DNA from: Paragonimus skrjabini miyazakii
Lineage: Eukaryota > Platyhelminthes > Trematoda > Plagiorchiida > Troglotrematidae
Length of the DNA stretch: 64,000 bases
Direction of reading: 5' to 3'
Assembly (NCBI GenBank): GCA_014338405.1
Contig: JTDE01021153.1
Location: 105,201 to 169,200 of the forward strand
Every line of letters begins with the position of its first letter. Positions within the stretch are counted from its first letter, which is position 1. The notes under the pieces are model-generated. The model saw only the letters and a program-made list of their open reading frames with translations, was not told the DNA's origin and searched no databases. Of this stretch, positions 11,801-25,083 are shown piece after piece. Both the position numbers and the translations under genes were made by a program.

Positions 11801-13030
11801 CTGCCACGTTGACGTCGTGTTTAGGCTCGTACATTGCATCGATCCGGATGGCTGTGCTGATTGCATCTGCGGTCTCACAACGTTCAATCATGGACAAAAC
11901 AGCAAAGATGAACAGTCAAACGGAAAGCAAATGCATTCAAATGGTTGTATGTTGTGTTACTGACTGCGTAGGAGTGCGTAGGTAGTGAGGTACGATTCTA
12001 TGAGCATACAGCAGAGCCACAAGTGCAGCACTACTGTCTTCCGAACAAGAAGGCTAGAAACGGTACACTCAAACAAAAGAACACTCAGATTGTCCGACGG
12101 AAGACCAAGACAATCGGCGTATCAACCAACATGGTAGAAAAACCGTCGGTATCATTCAACAGCTTGATAAGGGTTCTAATACATCCAATAAGCGCAGTAG
12201 CTGTCAGAAATCCGACACTGTACCATCAGGCAAGGCAAGACCCTAACGGCCAAGTGATAGACTATGGAACCAGGGGTTCATGGGTGGGGTCCCACAAAAA
12301 AAATCCTGGTTCCTGTTGTCCCATAGATCAGACGTTTCGGTTCCTCAAGTCAAACCTCTACTACAGCATAAATGACCACAGACTATCATAAGTAATCGTT
12401 TTCTCGACTGCAGCATCACAAGTCCATTACCACTTTCTCGTACCATTCTGACCTCAGATTTTCTGCCTGTCCTGTACACTCAAGTGAAAACCGTCTTCTA
12501 AAGCCATGAGAAGAATGTGTTTTACGATGCCTTCGTCAACTTTCCAAAGCAGACCAGGTATTCTGATATCACCACATCAGCCGGCAATTTTAATTTCTAA
12601 CTTGGTCTTCGTCCTTCAGATGAGAAGTGGCTGGGTCGTATGTTCGGTGTTTGGGCACAGCGCATGAGAGGAATGCTGCCAGTGTGAACGTCTCAGTCCT
12701 CATAATTCGAATTTTGCATTTTAACACAGGAAGAATCACTGTAACACATGGAGATTGTCAGGTACATCTCGGCCGCTGAAAGAATCGGTCATATAGCACA
12801 TAAATACAAATCACAACACCATCAAATACTGTTGTGTATTTTGAAGCAACAACCCGGATTCCCATCATGATGTTGTGTGCTGGTTTTGTTCTGCCATTTG
12901 CTCAGAGGTGATATACCCGTAAATGCAAGAAAGTTAAATGATACTCCAGCGAAGACGGTGTAAAGAACATCTACTGAGGACCTGTTCAGCTGGCCTCAAC
13001 TAGACCATATGGACGACGTGACTACGGTGC
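8893..13030. other. Left part of HECTD1 intron 9; nothing recognised
   Basis: About 4 kb with no exon-like segment in the expected order and phase. The ORFs at 9369-9677, 10011-10349 and 12023-12391 have no recognisable motif and probably come from decayed repeats. Confidence 0.4.
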
Positions 13031-14880
13031 TCAAGACAGCAATCCGGTCATGGTACTGAAGTTATTGAAGCGTAACAAGGTGTTAGGAACATAATGTATC
13101 AAAAAGTCGTTCAGGAAGGCATGATCTTTATTGTCCAACGTCCTCGCGTTTATGAATTGGAATTCCAGCCCACAACTCACCGGTGGTTTCCACTCACACT
13201 TTTGCCTGATTAGTGTGAGGCTGACGCCTTCTGTCGTGGGTTTTCTATCTATCATTTCTCGACCATTGGTCCGACTTTGTCGAGCGATAGCTCTCCCGAG
13301 CACCGGTGTCGTCCGCAAAACGCTCGCTGCGGGCTTCTGGACACACTTTACCTCTACGTTGAGATATTTCACCGAGTGATGGGATAATGGCACCTTTGAT
13401 TTGGTTACCCATTATACCTTCTCGCTTCGCGTTTACAAAACAAGAGAAATGAGTTGATAGCCGAATCGACAAACATTCCTAAGACGATTTGGAAAACGAA
13501 GAATGTCTTCCGTGAGTAGTGGTTATTAACAGTTATTCTCGTTTTCAAAGTTGGTGAGACAACCACAGGCATACCTGTAGTGTTTACTGGGTCCGAATTA
13601 CTCACCAACCTTATATTACTTCACCACCTTAAACCCACGGAAAGTCAGATACGTGGTAAACAAGCAAGATCCCCACATGGTCGAGTGCGCATCGATCATA
13701 GTTTATCCTGTGACCGTCCTTGGAGCATCGGAACTCATACAGACAGCAGAGGGTTGTGATATTTTTAGACATGAAGGTTGTTTTTGATTCGGCTTAACAT
13801 GACGTTCTCCAAAATTGTCTTCTTCGAAAAATAATTTCAGAGGAATGCACGAATATGTTAATATCAACATACGCCCACTTTGTAAACAAGGTGAGGGTCT
13901 ATGGACTGATCTCGGGCGTTCACCACATCTAATGATGGTCGTCAAGAATGACCGATCTTCTTCAACAACTTCGTGATGGACGATAATCTGGAAGATGCGA
14001 CTATGGAATATGATGAACTTTTTATTGCGCTCCTTCCTGGCAATAAGCTGATCGACAAGAAGTATGCAGATGACGCTTTTATTTTACCATTTCACCGGAG
14101 ACATGCAGGCAGTGCTGAAGAAGAATGACTGGGCTGGTTTGTATGGAATGTGCTTCGCACACTCAAAGTTCAAAATGCTGCTTCCGGGCTGAGGCATTCG
14201 TGCTGCTGCCTTCTTTTTTTAATACAAGTTTTAGGTTATGGATACTTTCACACAGCAGAGTAAAAACAATCCCGTCAGCATGTCATGTTGCTGATAAGAT
14301 ACCGGCAAGGATAGCAAGGGTACGGGTTGCGTTTGCCAATTTGCGTCATCCGTGGCGTAAAAAAGACGCTCGGTTCCCGGTGGAAGGAAGGGTACATAAT
14401 GGATGTATAAGTTCTGCTTTACTCCATAGTACGGAAACATGGCCTGTCCGGAACGGAGATATCAATAGATTTGCTGTGTTTGCCCATCCTTGTCTACGTC
14501 AACTGATCCACATAGGGTAAAATGAACGTGTGAGCAATATCACTGTTCGCCAGCGTGTATTCTGGAACGCTCGGAATACGCGATCAATCGGTCAGCTGAT
14601 CAATTTATACAGTTTACGATGGTTAGGTTATGTAGTCCTAAGACGGCTGAGCGTTTACCGCACCGGGCATTATGCACGGAGAAAACAAACAGTTAGTTAA
14701 GACCGCTCGTTGATCAAGAAACAACGTGATCAAGAAATATGAAGACTTTAACTATTCCATTGGATAAAGTGGGTAGATTTCGTAAGCCAGGTTGGGATCC
14801 TCGTGGTCAGTCGAATCGCCATTCGAAGTGGTCATGTGGCGCGGTCAATGGCGTATCTGCATTCGTGTAATTTCTGATTC
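13031..14880 (+). pseudogene. Decayed LINE reverse transcriptase (RTE-like), plus strand, in intron 9
   Basis: Several frames together rebuild part of a LINE polymerase. The palm motif is visible as KLIDKKYADDAFIL at about 14045-14085, with the YADD catalytic pair at 14063-14074, preceded by NNFVMDDNLEDATMEYDE (family: LFNF-VDE-L). Downstream come ARVRVAFANLRHPWRKKDAR, RPVRNGD-type residues, AHPCLRQLIHIG and SLRWLGYV, the C-terminal signature shared with other copies here. Frameshifts and stops separate the pieces. The stretch at 13131-13330 is related, in reverse, to 21060-21250. It is antisense to HECTD1. Confidence 0.75.
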
Positions 14881-16999
14881 CCCTGCTTCGTACTGTTTTC
14901 CCACTTTTATTCTTTCTAGTAAAGCTTTATTCTTGAAGTGTATTACGTGTCACTGTTGATGTGAGCAGTTACCCTAGCCACAGTACCACTCCGTCAGGCT
15001 CATGATCATTGTGATCATTGTTCTTACTTCACATGAAAAACATTTGTACCAGTGAGACTGATCTCTCAACACAACCATTAACATCTCCAGATATGTGCTG
15101 AGTTGTTGGGCCCCTAACTGGGAAATCATCACAACCTACGGTTCCTAATTTGCAAATGATGGTTTCAAGTTCCCTTGGCTATACCATTCGTTTGCATGTC
15201 ACTCCAGCGAGTCGAGGGGTTGGCCGTATATACAATGTGATACACGATAAATTGATATTCCTAAATCACCCATGCATCTAACTATATGAAATTACAGAGT
15301 TAAGTTTATAGAACAAGTCTGAGAAAACCCACATGAAAATGTCCGGACTACAAACCTGTTTGCGACGTCTCACGATTGTGAATAAACATGGATAATCAAA
15401 CACCCTAGTAGGCTTGACATACTTGACCGTCAGGTGCCAAGATTCTCAACTGTGTAATAAAAGTATTCCAATTTATAAAAATGTCTTGAATGAGATACAT
15501 CTGCGACGCTAAGAACGTCATAGTTTTGGAACTATTAGCTCCCATTTCACCACCTACATACTTACCACCGGTTCAAAATATGCGAATTAGTCAACAAATT
15601 GTAGAACCATACACTACCGTCTAAGATCACTGTCTTGGGACAACAGCGCATTCGTTAAACGGAAAAGTGTATGCAAAAAGACTAGTTAGAAAGAACACAT
15701 GTGCCCCTTGGAGACTGTTAAACAACTACCTTTTGTCGTCAACATAACATAGGTTGACCGCTTCCCATATGATAAGACAACAATGTCAGAATCTTGTGAA
15801 TATCAATCAAAGTACATTAACAGCCCACCCAAGACGAAAATGAACAAGAAAGGAAGAGCAGGAGACTTTAACGATCTCTATGTTTAGAGGAGAACGTCTT
15901 CTACAGTTCCCTGCAAAGCCCGTAAATGAATCAAAGTATTCGGGTAGTGCAAGCAGTATGTATATGTACGCAAACGACGTATTTCTATGTCTATTAGACA
16001 AAAAATGCGAATAGATCCAGGGAATGAAATGAGCCGCTGTTGTGCAAAAGCAGACTGTTCAAGCAGTTGATAGAGAACAGAAACACAGTCTACGTGTCCC
16101 TGTCAGATAGGGAAACAAATCAGATTCATCCGAATGTACAATTCTTAAATTTCGGCAAATCGACTAATCACGATACACGTCCAAACCCAAATGATGAAAA
16201 TAGTTAAGCCAACTTACATATAATTTTAACAAGTATTCCTAATACTTTTGAAATATGGAGACTACCATGGAACTGTCTCAGCTGAGAGAGTTATTTTCAG
16301 TTAAAACCTTCAGTAATATCTCATCACGTAGTTTAAATAATGGCGTTACGAACTCGTCCTATGTTACTATGAAGACACTGAAATAATTATGGATTCCCGT
16401 TTGAGTACGATTATAGGTTGATATATAAGGGTAAAATGTCAGACGACTGTGGAAACTTGGTCAAAGAAAAGGATAATCTAACAAGCAACCCTCAGGGAGT
16501 AACTATCTATCCAGTTGAATCAAAAGATTACCACTGATCAGAAGTAACACTGAAAAACTGATGAAAATGTGCTGATCTACGGATATAGAAATGGAAGTTC
16601 ATCGTGAGGCTATCCAGAGCAGTCCGAAAAACACTAAAAAAATAGTTACGTATCACACAGAACGTGATTACTTGAGCGGGAGTAGAGATCAGTAGGTGAA
16701 TCTAATGAACACAATGATCGAAATTCTTTTAACGTTCTAGAACAGGCTGCCCCGGTCTACTCAGAGGGCAACACGAATCTCGTGGACTCAAATTCAGTAA
16801 GTCAGAAAAACGGTCACTCGTATATGTAAGTTGCATCCATACTGAACGGTATTCAAATGTTTTCACGTAAAACAGTGAGTAATCAATTAAAAAAAGCAAA
16901 ACAACCATAATATAAATGTATGTTATCTCCCTTAAAAACAAATCCAAAAAAGGAGGACTTGTAAATTCGTTTAGCGAAAGTAGCAGGGGAAACACTTAC
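14881..16999. other. Right part of HECTD1 intron 9; nothing recognised
   Basis: About 2.1 kb of AT-rich sequence next to the donor of exon 9, with only short ORFs lacking recognisable motifs. Confidence 0.4.
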
Positions 17000-18062
17000 T
17001 CGTTTTCTGCGCATTGGGCATCTACGTGAAGCCATACTGGAAGGCGTCCACTGGAGTATGTCTCATAAACTATCTCACGAGGAAAAAGCATCTCGTCTAG
17101 CCTCAGCAACTCTTCGTTAACCTTTGGTGAATAGTAGAGAGGGTTAGAGGACTCAACAGACGAAAACGGTAAATTTTCACGAGAACCATCCCCAGTACCA
17201 GGACGAAGAGTTTCACGGTCTACTCCAAACAATACATCAAAGTCGTACAACTCAGGAACATCTTGACCACAATCAGATGATTCCGAAGACGACTTAGATT
17301 GATCGGTCAAAAATTCAACATCCAACTCAGACATGAGAGTAAGCAGACTGGCTGACTGTTGACGAGATTGCGATGATCTTGAGCGAGTTTCGGTAGGTTT
17401 TTCAATGGGTACCTTTTCAGAATGATCAACAGTGACGTTCGAACGTTTAGCGTGAGTATGTGTTCGTGTATCACGGTTGAACTCTTCGCCAAACAACGGA
17501 GAAATGCGCACACGACTGAAACCTGTTTCAGAATCCTCCGCAAACAGCAAAGCCTCCAAAATAGGCGGATTGGTTCTCGAAGAATCAAGTTCTGGTACAG
17601 TCGGACGTTGCAATTGCAAGCAGAGTCGGGAGCCATGAAGACCCCGACGAAGGCTACACACAACGGGACCAATATGAAGCACTTTTGCAGCATTTCTGGC
17701 CTCAGTGGTGTCTTCTGGATAATCGGTGATAAACGATCGTGAAGACATGCATACTCGCGCGGGAGAAGAGGCTTGTCGTTGCAGCAGAATTGTACTCTTC
17801 TTCACGTGAGTACCGGTCTTCGGGGTGTAAGGAAGCTCAGGAGTGCATCGGAGACCGAGGTGACGGCCCAACCGACGCCAGTTAGTTTTAGAAACTTGAT
17901 GTGCCTTTCGAGAAGGAGAATGAGGTAGCCGTGGATCCGGTTCCACTACAGAGTGATGAATTGAGGTGTCTTTGACATGTGAGGGCCACAGCTCGATTCT
18001 ATCCAAAGTTTCACATGCTGTCATTAAATGCTGATGCATGGTTAGCATGTGCCGTCTGAGAC
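17000..18062 (-). CDS. HECTD1: HECTD1 orthologue, coding exon 9 (long lineage-specific exon)
   Basis: A 1,063-base exon, residues about 827-1180. The start, LRRHMLTMHQHLMTACETLD, sits where the family has SEFLEKLQRARGQVK, and the phases agree with exons 8 and 10 (acceptor TTGTTGTGTTTGCAG at 18063; donor GTAAGT). The next 300 or so residues are rich in Ser, Arg and acidic residues and probably disordered. A few hydrophobic patches could match the small beta-rich segment of vertebrate HECTD1 (family: NWSLTCLKEGEIAI), for example GPVVCSLRRGLHGSRLCLQL and LPVWLHVDA near the end. The in-frame TAA just after the last codon is inside the intron. The exon is several times longer than the matching vertebrate segment. 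Confidence 0.85.
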
Positions 18063-18539
18063 CTGCAAACACAACAAGTTTAGAAGCAAACGAAAATTTC
18101 ACGAAGTGACAAACAGAACTCACCACTTGAGAAAGTATAACCACAAATTAATCGTTTAAAATTTAGTGTACTCAGCTAGAAGAACATTCGCATGTGGTCC
18201 ACAAACGACAGCTATAATTGGAGCATCAGGAACATGCAAACTTACTGCCACTGTTTGACTAGTAGAATAACTAGATCAAACACATGAACCGCCCGACAGA
18301 AAAATATCCTCCTCTTCAGTAAACATGTACAAATCAGGAGGTAGCATGTTTTCAACCACAACTTTCAGCCAAAAAGGGCTGTTTCTAGAAATTACTGTTT
18401 ATTAGTAGATCAACGATCGATAACAGGCTCTACTATTTTTTTCGAGCCTACCACCAAATCTACGATGCGAGATAGAGAGCTTCTATGTCACGAACTGGTG
18501 AATGCATATTTCACGTAAGATAGTCAAGTGAAATTACGA

Positions 18540-18830
18540 CTCTCGTTAACAGCCGCTTAACTCGTGTAAGAGAAGAACAAGTAGGTTTTCCGCATTGTCG
18601 CGGGTGTATCGATCGTGCCTGCACCTTGTGACAGACACTGGAGCCTCGGTACTTCTGTTCCCAACCTAACATTTTGGTATTTGCGAACTTGTGGGCAGCT
18701 ATTTCGAGCGTTTGATAGGGGTTTCCAATTCCACTCTTCCTTCTTACCTTTGTGATAGGCAAAATTATGCAGGAAGTAATCAGAGGTTCCAAAGATCTTG
18801 GAGTGGAGATCATACCAGATGATACGTTGA
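18540..18830 (+). pseudogene. LINE reverse transcriptase fragment in intron 8
   Basis: In the plus frame TDTGASVLLFPT and, in the next frame, DRHWSLGTSVPNLTFWYLRT match the reading around 51380-51450 (CRHWSIGTPVRSQRSWYFWT on the minus strand). The shared DNA includes CTCCAGTGTCTGTC and GGAACAG-AGTACCGA. It is a short, diverged piece of the same LINE. Confidence 0.55.
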
Positions 18831-19533
18831 ATGATGTTGAATAAATGATACAACGTAACGTCTGCTGTCGCCAACTTAACTCTCGACAACAGTTAGTTGT
18901 TGCCGAAAAAACATATATGTAAAAGGATCATCTTAGTTTCCAAACTGCATAACTTCATTTATACTACCGGTTATATTACCACACGTTCAATACGCATTTA
19001 GTACGAGTCCAGCGGAGAGTTTACACCGGTAAGTCATTTTTCATTGTTTCATGCTAAATGGTGTGTTGTAAATTTAATTAATCCGTCTGATCAAGCTTCA
19101 CATACGTTTAGATGGTAAACAAATGACGTACCTGGTCAATCGGCTCGATAATTGGCGTGTTCATTCCTAACTCGTAGCTGCAATTATGTAAGTGACAGTA
19201 ATCATGCAATCTGGAATCGCCGCAGAGAAATCACCATCACCGATACAAAAGTGGTTGTAAAGCTGGAGTTTCAAAAACCAGTCCCAACAAAGGTTTTGGA
19301 CTATGTGACAACCAACGCTTACATAATCGTAGTTTCAGGTTATGAATGCACGGTACCAGATCCAGTCAGTTCAGCACAAGTTTAGATGCATCAGACACCA
19401 TTTATCAGCTAAACGTATGTAAGCCTAGGTCAAGTAGATTTGTGAAAGGAGTGCACTATTTCGAAATTGAAGGGAGGGATGAGAGGTGACTCATTAATAT
19501 AAACAAGTGCAAGAAGTTATCACCGAAACTTAC

Positions 19534-19726
19534 TAGGCCTCGAGGCAGGAGGTTCACCAGGATGTAAGGATATCGGAATGCACAGTCCATCGCCCCCGCT
19601 GTGCACAGCCAGAGCACGTAGACAACCATCGGAAATTTGCAGTTGCACAATGATAAAGGCGCTATGGCTGAACACTGAGAACAGGTCACCTACCCAAATC
19701 ATATGCCAATCATGCCACGAGTAAAT
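19534..19726 (-). CDS. HECTD1: HECTD1 orthologue, coding exon 8 (YSWHDW motif)
   Basis: Residues about 763-826. It begins IYSWHDWHMIWVGDLFSVFS and continues SAFIIVQLQISDGCLRALAV, matching the family's [20 protein letters not shown] and [20 protein letters not shown]. The spacing of the aromatic residues is kept. It ends SLHPGEPPASRPS, parallel to the family's SSGSPEGGSD. The acceptor is ACAACAATCAG at 19727 (poor in pyrimidines) and the donor GTAAGT; it enters in phase 0 and leaves in phase 1. Confidence 0.88.
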
Positions 19727-20879
19727 CTGATTGTTGTGTAACTGTTCACTAGTTGCTCTCTGCATAGAAAATGAAACAGCGAAAGAGATAGGAAATGTCA
19801 TTCGGATTAAACATACCGATAGATTATGGAGTTATGTTGGTTTACTCAGTAGACACATTGGAGATCAACGAAGTCTATCCATTACCATTGTACTTACAAA
19901 TTTCATCAGAGATCAACAATAAACGACCAGTTCTGTTCACACATCGGTCCACCAGATATAATCTTTTTTTAAAATATTCACAGATTGTGTTTACTAGTCA
20001 ACAGATATTAAGAACAAACCATGTTATGGGTCAATGGAAGCCAACCGTTACAAAGTAAACACTGTCAACATTCAGACGTTTGACTGAGGAGACGATCAAT
20101 ATGCATATTGTGATCTCAGCTCAGACGAGCATGCATGCTCAATAAAGAAAGCAGATGGTCTAGACGAAGTATTCAGAAGTCCTGAGATGTACGCAGCCTA
20201 GGTTCTGAGAGTTGAGTTGTGTCGGTAGACGATTTTTGCCAAGTTAGGAACTGAGTGTGCAAACAAATCGTTGGTTAGAAACATCATCGGAAATGGTAGC
20301 ATATCAGTCACACTTACTGATATACATACAACCACGGTCGGGTTAGTTAACCTTGCGCTAACCAATTTATTTTCGTGATAAAAATCTCTTTTTTGTCACT
20401 GCTGCGGTGAACAGGAACTTACACCACAATACCATATGGCTGGGTTCATGGCCACTTGGGAGTGTATATGCCTCTAAGTAAAAAGGTGAATCGACGTTGA
20501 ACGACGCGACAAAATCGACACTTTACAGACTCAAAGTGCACATTATTGTTAGACATTTGTGTGGCATCAAACATGTCAAATTCCCGATCAAGGATAAAGT
20601 CAGTAATGTGTCTTTTATTGTCTGTCACAACCAGTAACCTGGGAGAATGTAACAGTAACTCTTGATATTCGGTCAACCCTAGTTCCGTCAGTGAGGATTA
20701 GTTAAATGATCACCTAACGTAATTCAGAAACTTCGATTTGGAAATCAGCAACCCGAGTCAAATGAAAGTGCAGTTTGAGCCAATCATACCATGTACGATG
20801 GCAGTAAAGCGACTCCCATCACAGACATTTTTCGATAAGACCGATAACAATTGAAAGCAATTCAAAGTCGATCCGGCGA

Positions 20880-21300
20880 TAACATCGTTATATGCAATGA
20901 AAACTATAATCACTGTATAGATAAAGATAGGAAGTAATGCGACTGTTCACATTACGATGGCCGCTAGCATTCCAGTACACGGTGGAATACCCCACGCTGC
21001 GATGAGGTATGTCTAAAATCCCATAGCAGGCGGATTGTGGACAACAAGGGCGATCGGATAAACCGTCGCTCAACGAAATCTCACCAACGGACGAGAAATG
21101 GAAAACGAAAAACCCTCAAGAGAAGGCGGCAGCCACACACGCGTGAGTGGAAATCGCCGCTGCGTTGTGGACGCAATTCCCGTTAATAAACCCGAACGCG
21201 TGCGTGGCCTGGGAACGAACGAGTTGGACAATGGGGATCGTGCTTTACTGAACACTTTGCTACAATATGATGACTCATCCAGACAAATATTTCTTCATAG
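20880..21300 (-). pseudogene. LINE fragment related to 13.1-13.4 kb
   Basis: The reverse complement shares with 13111-13330 the blocks GCA-GATC, ATTGTCCAACTCG, TTCCACTCAC, CTGCCGCCTTCT, GGGTTTT and CATTTCTCG-CC-TTGGT in the same order. The two copies are in opposite orientations, both in HECTD1 introns. The internal position within the LINE is uncertain. Confidence 0.5.
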
Positions 21301-23160
21301 TTGAATCGGCCACTTCGTTTTTACTGTCAAAACTGTAAGCAGCCCAAGTTTTGAAGCCTGAGAAAATACCACGGATGCGACTGTATGGCATCTATCAAAA
21401 GCAAGATTCACGTGCGGTACTTAACCCACGAAATGGGACAATATAAAAATTCCAACAAAATACAATAAGTGGATTTGTTTGAGTTCAATACCATAATGAA
21501 TAATAATTTATTATTTCAGAATGTTATTGAAACAAACAGATTTTAGGCGCTAGAGGCAACGTGTGCAGCGTATAAAATGGTGGTATGGCACACTCGCAAA
21601 GAAATAATTTGCAAACTGCTCATAAACAGCTTCTGTTCACTATATAAACGATTACCAGAAAATTGAGGAGAAAGTGGAGAAAACTCTGCTCATCATCAGT
21701 TTGACACTTAACGACCGGCTTCGTTCTTGTTTGGATTCATTAAGTAGACAAAGTCTAAACAAGATTGAAACAGATAACCTTTCGCGTTACGAATACTAGT
21801 GACCGAAGAGATAACAGCTTTGACTCGCGACAAAGAGTAGCCGGTTCAATTCCTCTTTAGGCCAGGTCTACTTAATGAGTCTGAACAAGGAAGAAACAGG
21901 TTGTGAAGTGTCCGTTTCAGGATGAACACTGCATGTTACGGTTGTCATTTCGCGCATTCACCACCGCAGTCAGATTGACTTAGCCCACTTACATTAGAGT
22001 GACACATCAGAAACACTGGAAAATGGTTGAGAATCTTCAACGAATTCACAAATGGAAAGCAATTCGAAATGGAAATGAAAGGAATAGCAAAAAGTTCAAA
22101 AATAAACATGCCACTAAAATTCACCCGAGCCAAAGAACACTAACAATGTTGTATAAATATCGTGCAGGCTATTGCATTCGCATAGATATCAACAACAAGA
22201 AGGCAAACACATTGTAAACGCACAATTCTAACTAGTATGTACGAACTACGTAAGTACATGCGCAGGAATTCGAAGTAAGAGTAAACAACGACGTCAATCA
22301 AATCGCACCTGAAGTGCAAACCGAATTCATTCTGGGTCAGCTGACAGTCATGGGAGAACGGGTAGCATCGATGGTGACTAAGCAATTCCGAGACACACAC
22401 GTAGGGAATCGCGTAGTGCGGAACGCATGTAGGCAGCAGGGCTAAAGTGTGATCTTTTGGATGACAAATGGAGCACCACGTGATCCATATTCAAAACAGT
22501 GAAGCCAACAGAAAAGCCCTCTTGACATAACAAACGGCTTAATACACCACGATGAGTCAGCACAGAACCGAATACAAACCTGAAGTACGTTTTGTATTTG
22601 TGGAGTGACTCAAATGAAAGTAAGTTTACTAGATATACTCATAGGTTCTATTAGAAGAGTTGTCTACAGGAAATCCACGTGGTCCAGTCAATACTTGGAC
22701 TTTAGCAGTTTCACACCGACCGATCATAAACGCTCACTAGTGAGTATACTATTCACAATGACAAGACGAATCTGTACACGGGAAAGATTTACGGAAGAAG
22801 TGGACTCGACCACATCTGTACTACAATCTAGTGGCTATCCAAAAAGCCTAACAGAAAGGCATAGTAGACCGAAACCACGGTCCGAACAGGTGGTCACTGT
22901 GAGAGAAAAATAAGGTTTATATAGAATTGTCTTTTAAAAGCGATTACACCATGTATAAAAAAAACTTAAAGACTAAACGAACATTTAACTTTGTGTATTA
23001 GTTCAGGCCCAGAAGCTGCCCGTACCTTTAATTAAAAAAGATCAGCTTATCGATGCCATCTAACACTGCGTCTACCAAATCATATTTAACTGCAAAAAGG
23101 CTGCATAGGCAGAACCGAGAAGTGCTTGATCTCCCCAAGGAAGGAACATTTGCCTAAATG

Positions 23161-23330
23161 GGTGGGGAACTCCGTGTAACAGACGAAGAGTAATGTGGCT
23201 GAAACAAGCCGGATACGTCCTGACCAACGGCCACGTTATCGACCCACCTTGTGCATTTGGAATACCATTAAGTCATTTCAATTCAAATTTTTGGAGGTTT
23301 GTTGAGAATTGCACAATCAATCGATAGAAG
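23161..23330 (+). repeat. Unnamed interspersed repeat, copy 1 (GTAATGTGGCTGAAAC family)
   Basis: Shares NVAET-type coding residues and the DNA block CACGTTATCGACCCACCTTGTGCATT with copies at 28480-28680 (+) and 42960-42645 (-). It is probably from the coding part of a retroelement; the class is not known. Confidence 0.5.
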
Positions 23331-23906
23331 CTAGACTTGTGGGTTTAGAAACCACCGTTCATAAACGTGACCCTGTCCTGGACCTTATGATGTTGAGTAC
23401 TGACGAATCAACAGGTGTTCTAACGGTTTGTTCAAATTTCTGAAAAAAACGAACTGTGTTAAATGTTAATTAGTCACTTACCAACTTCGAAAACCATGAG
23501 ACAGGAAGTGAACATAATTTAGTGAGTTCATTGGCACTGATAGCATGATGAACGGAGTACATCACGACATGATTTACCTCACCTTAGGAATAAAGCACAA
23601 CGAAGGTCGGAATAAACACTGCAAATTTCGATGGTTATCATTCGAGACCCTAACTTTCGATACACGACCGAAAAGTACCTTCTAACATTACGCTGATACG
23701 GATGTTGATTCCTTTGTCTTACAACTAACCGCTTTGATCGAGCTGCACCGAATGCAGAAGCGTAAACGCCCACATTTGCATACGCATTCCTGTTTCCAAA
23801 AGAAATGTCTGGTATATGACTTAAAATAGTCTATTACGTCAGATACATCATACACCCCGAGATCAGTCGGATTGTCTCGCCTACCGTCTATCGCACCTCG
23901 GAGTAA

Positions 23907-25083
23907 CATCATCATCACCAAGGCCAATAATACATCAGTGGACCATACTGATGCTTAACTGCCACACAACCACGAGAAAAAGTACAAAAATTGTACAGAA
24001 GGAGAGAGTAAAAAAGAAACAGAAGAGAACGGAGCTAACTACTAAAAAATGCCACGTCCATATTCAAATATTCAGCATCAAGGTGCCCACACCTTGCAAA
24101 CAAACAAACGAACTGCAAATCAAAGTAACACGCCATTAGCAAGACACCTTCCTCACAGTTTTCACTGCCCCGCGTCATTAAGTGCACTTATTTCAAAACT
24201 TGGCCAAACAACGGCAACATTTACACCACTGAGCCCGATTAGTCGCCATCTCATTTAAAGTCTCCAGCCATCAACTGTGTGAGTCGTGAGGTTCTCAGCC
24301 AAGGGAGCGGGCGCGACCGTGACGAACAACTACATTTCTCTACCTCAGGTCATCATCTGTCCACGTCGCACCTTACACCAGTCAGCCGCAGCGTCGGAAA
24401 AAAGTACTCAGTGCGGCAGACAACTAGCTAGCATCCTTAGCATATGACTTAACCATCCAAGCCCGTGCAGATGAAAGGATTGAACTAAATAACTCAATCG
24501 ATAATCGCCACGAAATGCCCGCCCCTTAACCTCCTCTTTGTTTACTCCTTCATGCCACTCGACACGAGAGATCAGACGCAGACATCGATGGCCAAATACC
24601 TGAAGACGGTTCACGTCATCTAATCTGAGCGGACATGATTCGCCGCCGTAAAGTAATGCAGCTCTTATATACGCGATTCTTAAGTCTCAGAAAGATACTC
24701 CCCTGTTGCCAGGGGCGTCCCAGGTTAGCGAATACAGCTCTAGTCTTAGAGATACTCACCTCCATCACATTCCCTACATCTCCATCGCCGCCACTGATGC
24801 AGCTTAAGTGCACAAACCGATCAACAACCTTCATGATTTCATTATCCAACATTAAATCGATGACCTTTGTCCACAGTACCCCAGTCAAGAAGTCGGAAAC
24901 CGAAACCCACCGCAATGTCAGAGCTCTCAGGCCCCAAACGCAAGTAAGAGGCTTATCTCCAGGATGCCACTTCCGGCCTAACACATCACTTGATGATAAG
25001 GCACGACGTGGGAAGCGACAGGTTGGCATTTGTAAGGTCAACGAAGCCTGTGGGACCAAATTACTGTACTGAGTGACCATCAC
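23907..25083 (-). mobile_element. 3' end of an RTE-like LINE (truncated at its 5' end)
   Basis: Reading the minus strand: residues LDNEIMKVVDRFVHLSCISG, ISKTRAVFANLGRPWQQ, then DDVNRLQVFGHRCLRLISRV and LHGLGWLSHMLRM, the C-terminal part of a LINE reverse transcriptase. A roughly 300-base 3' UTR follows and ends in a GAT-type triplet tail (ATCATCATCACC on the plus strand at about 23909). The coding part has stops and frameshifts. The same 3' end recurs at 34.1, 44.7, 52.3, 53.0 and 59.6 kb. It lies sense to HECTD1 in intron 7. Confidence 0.8.

Noticed and set aside
17307..17693. 128-residue minus-strand ORF with hydrophobic N terminus
   Set aside because: Out-of-frame shadow within HECTD1 exon 9.
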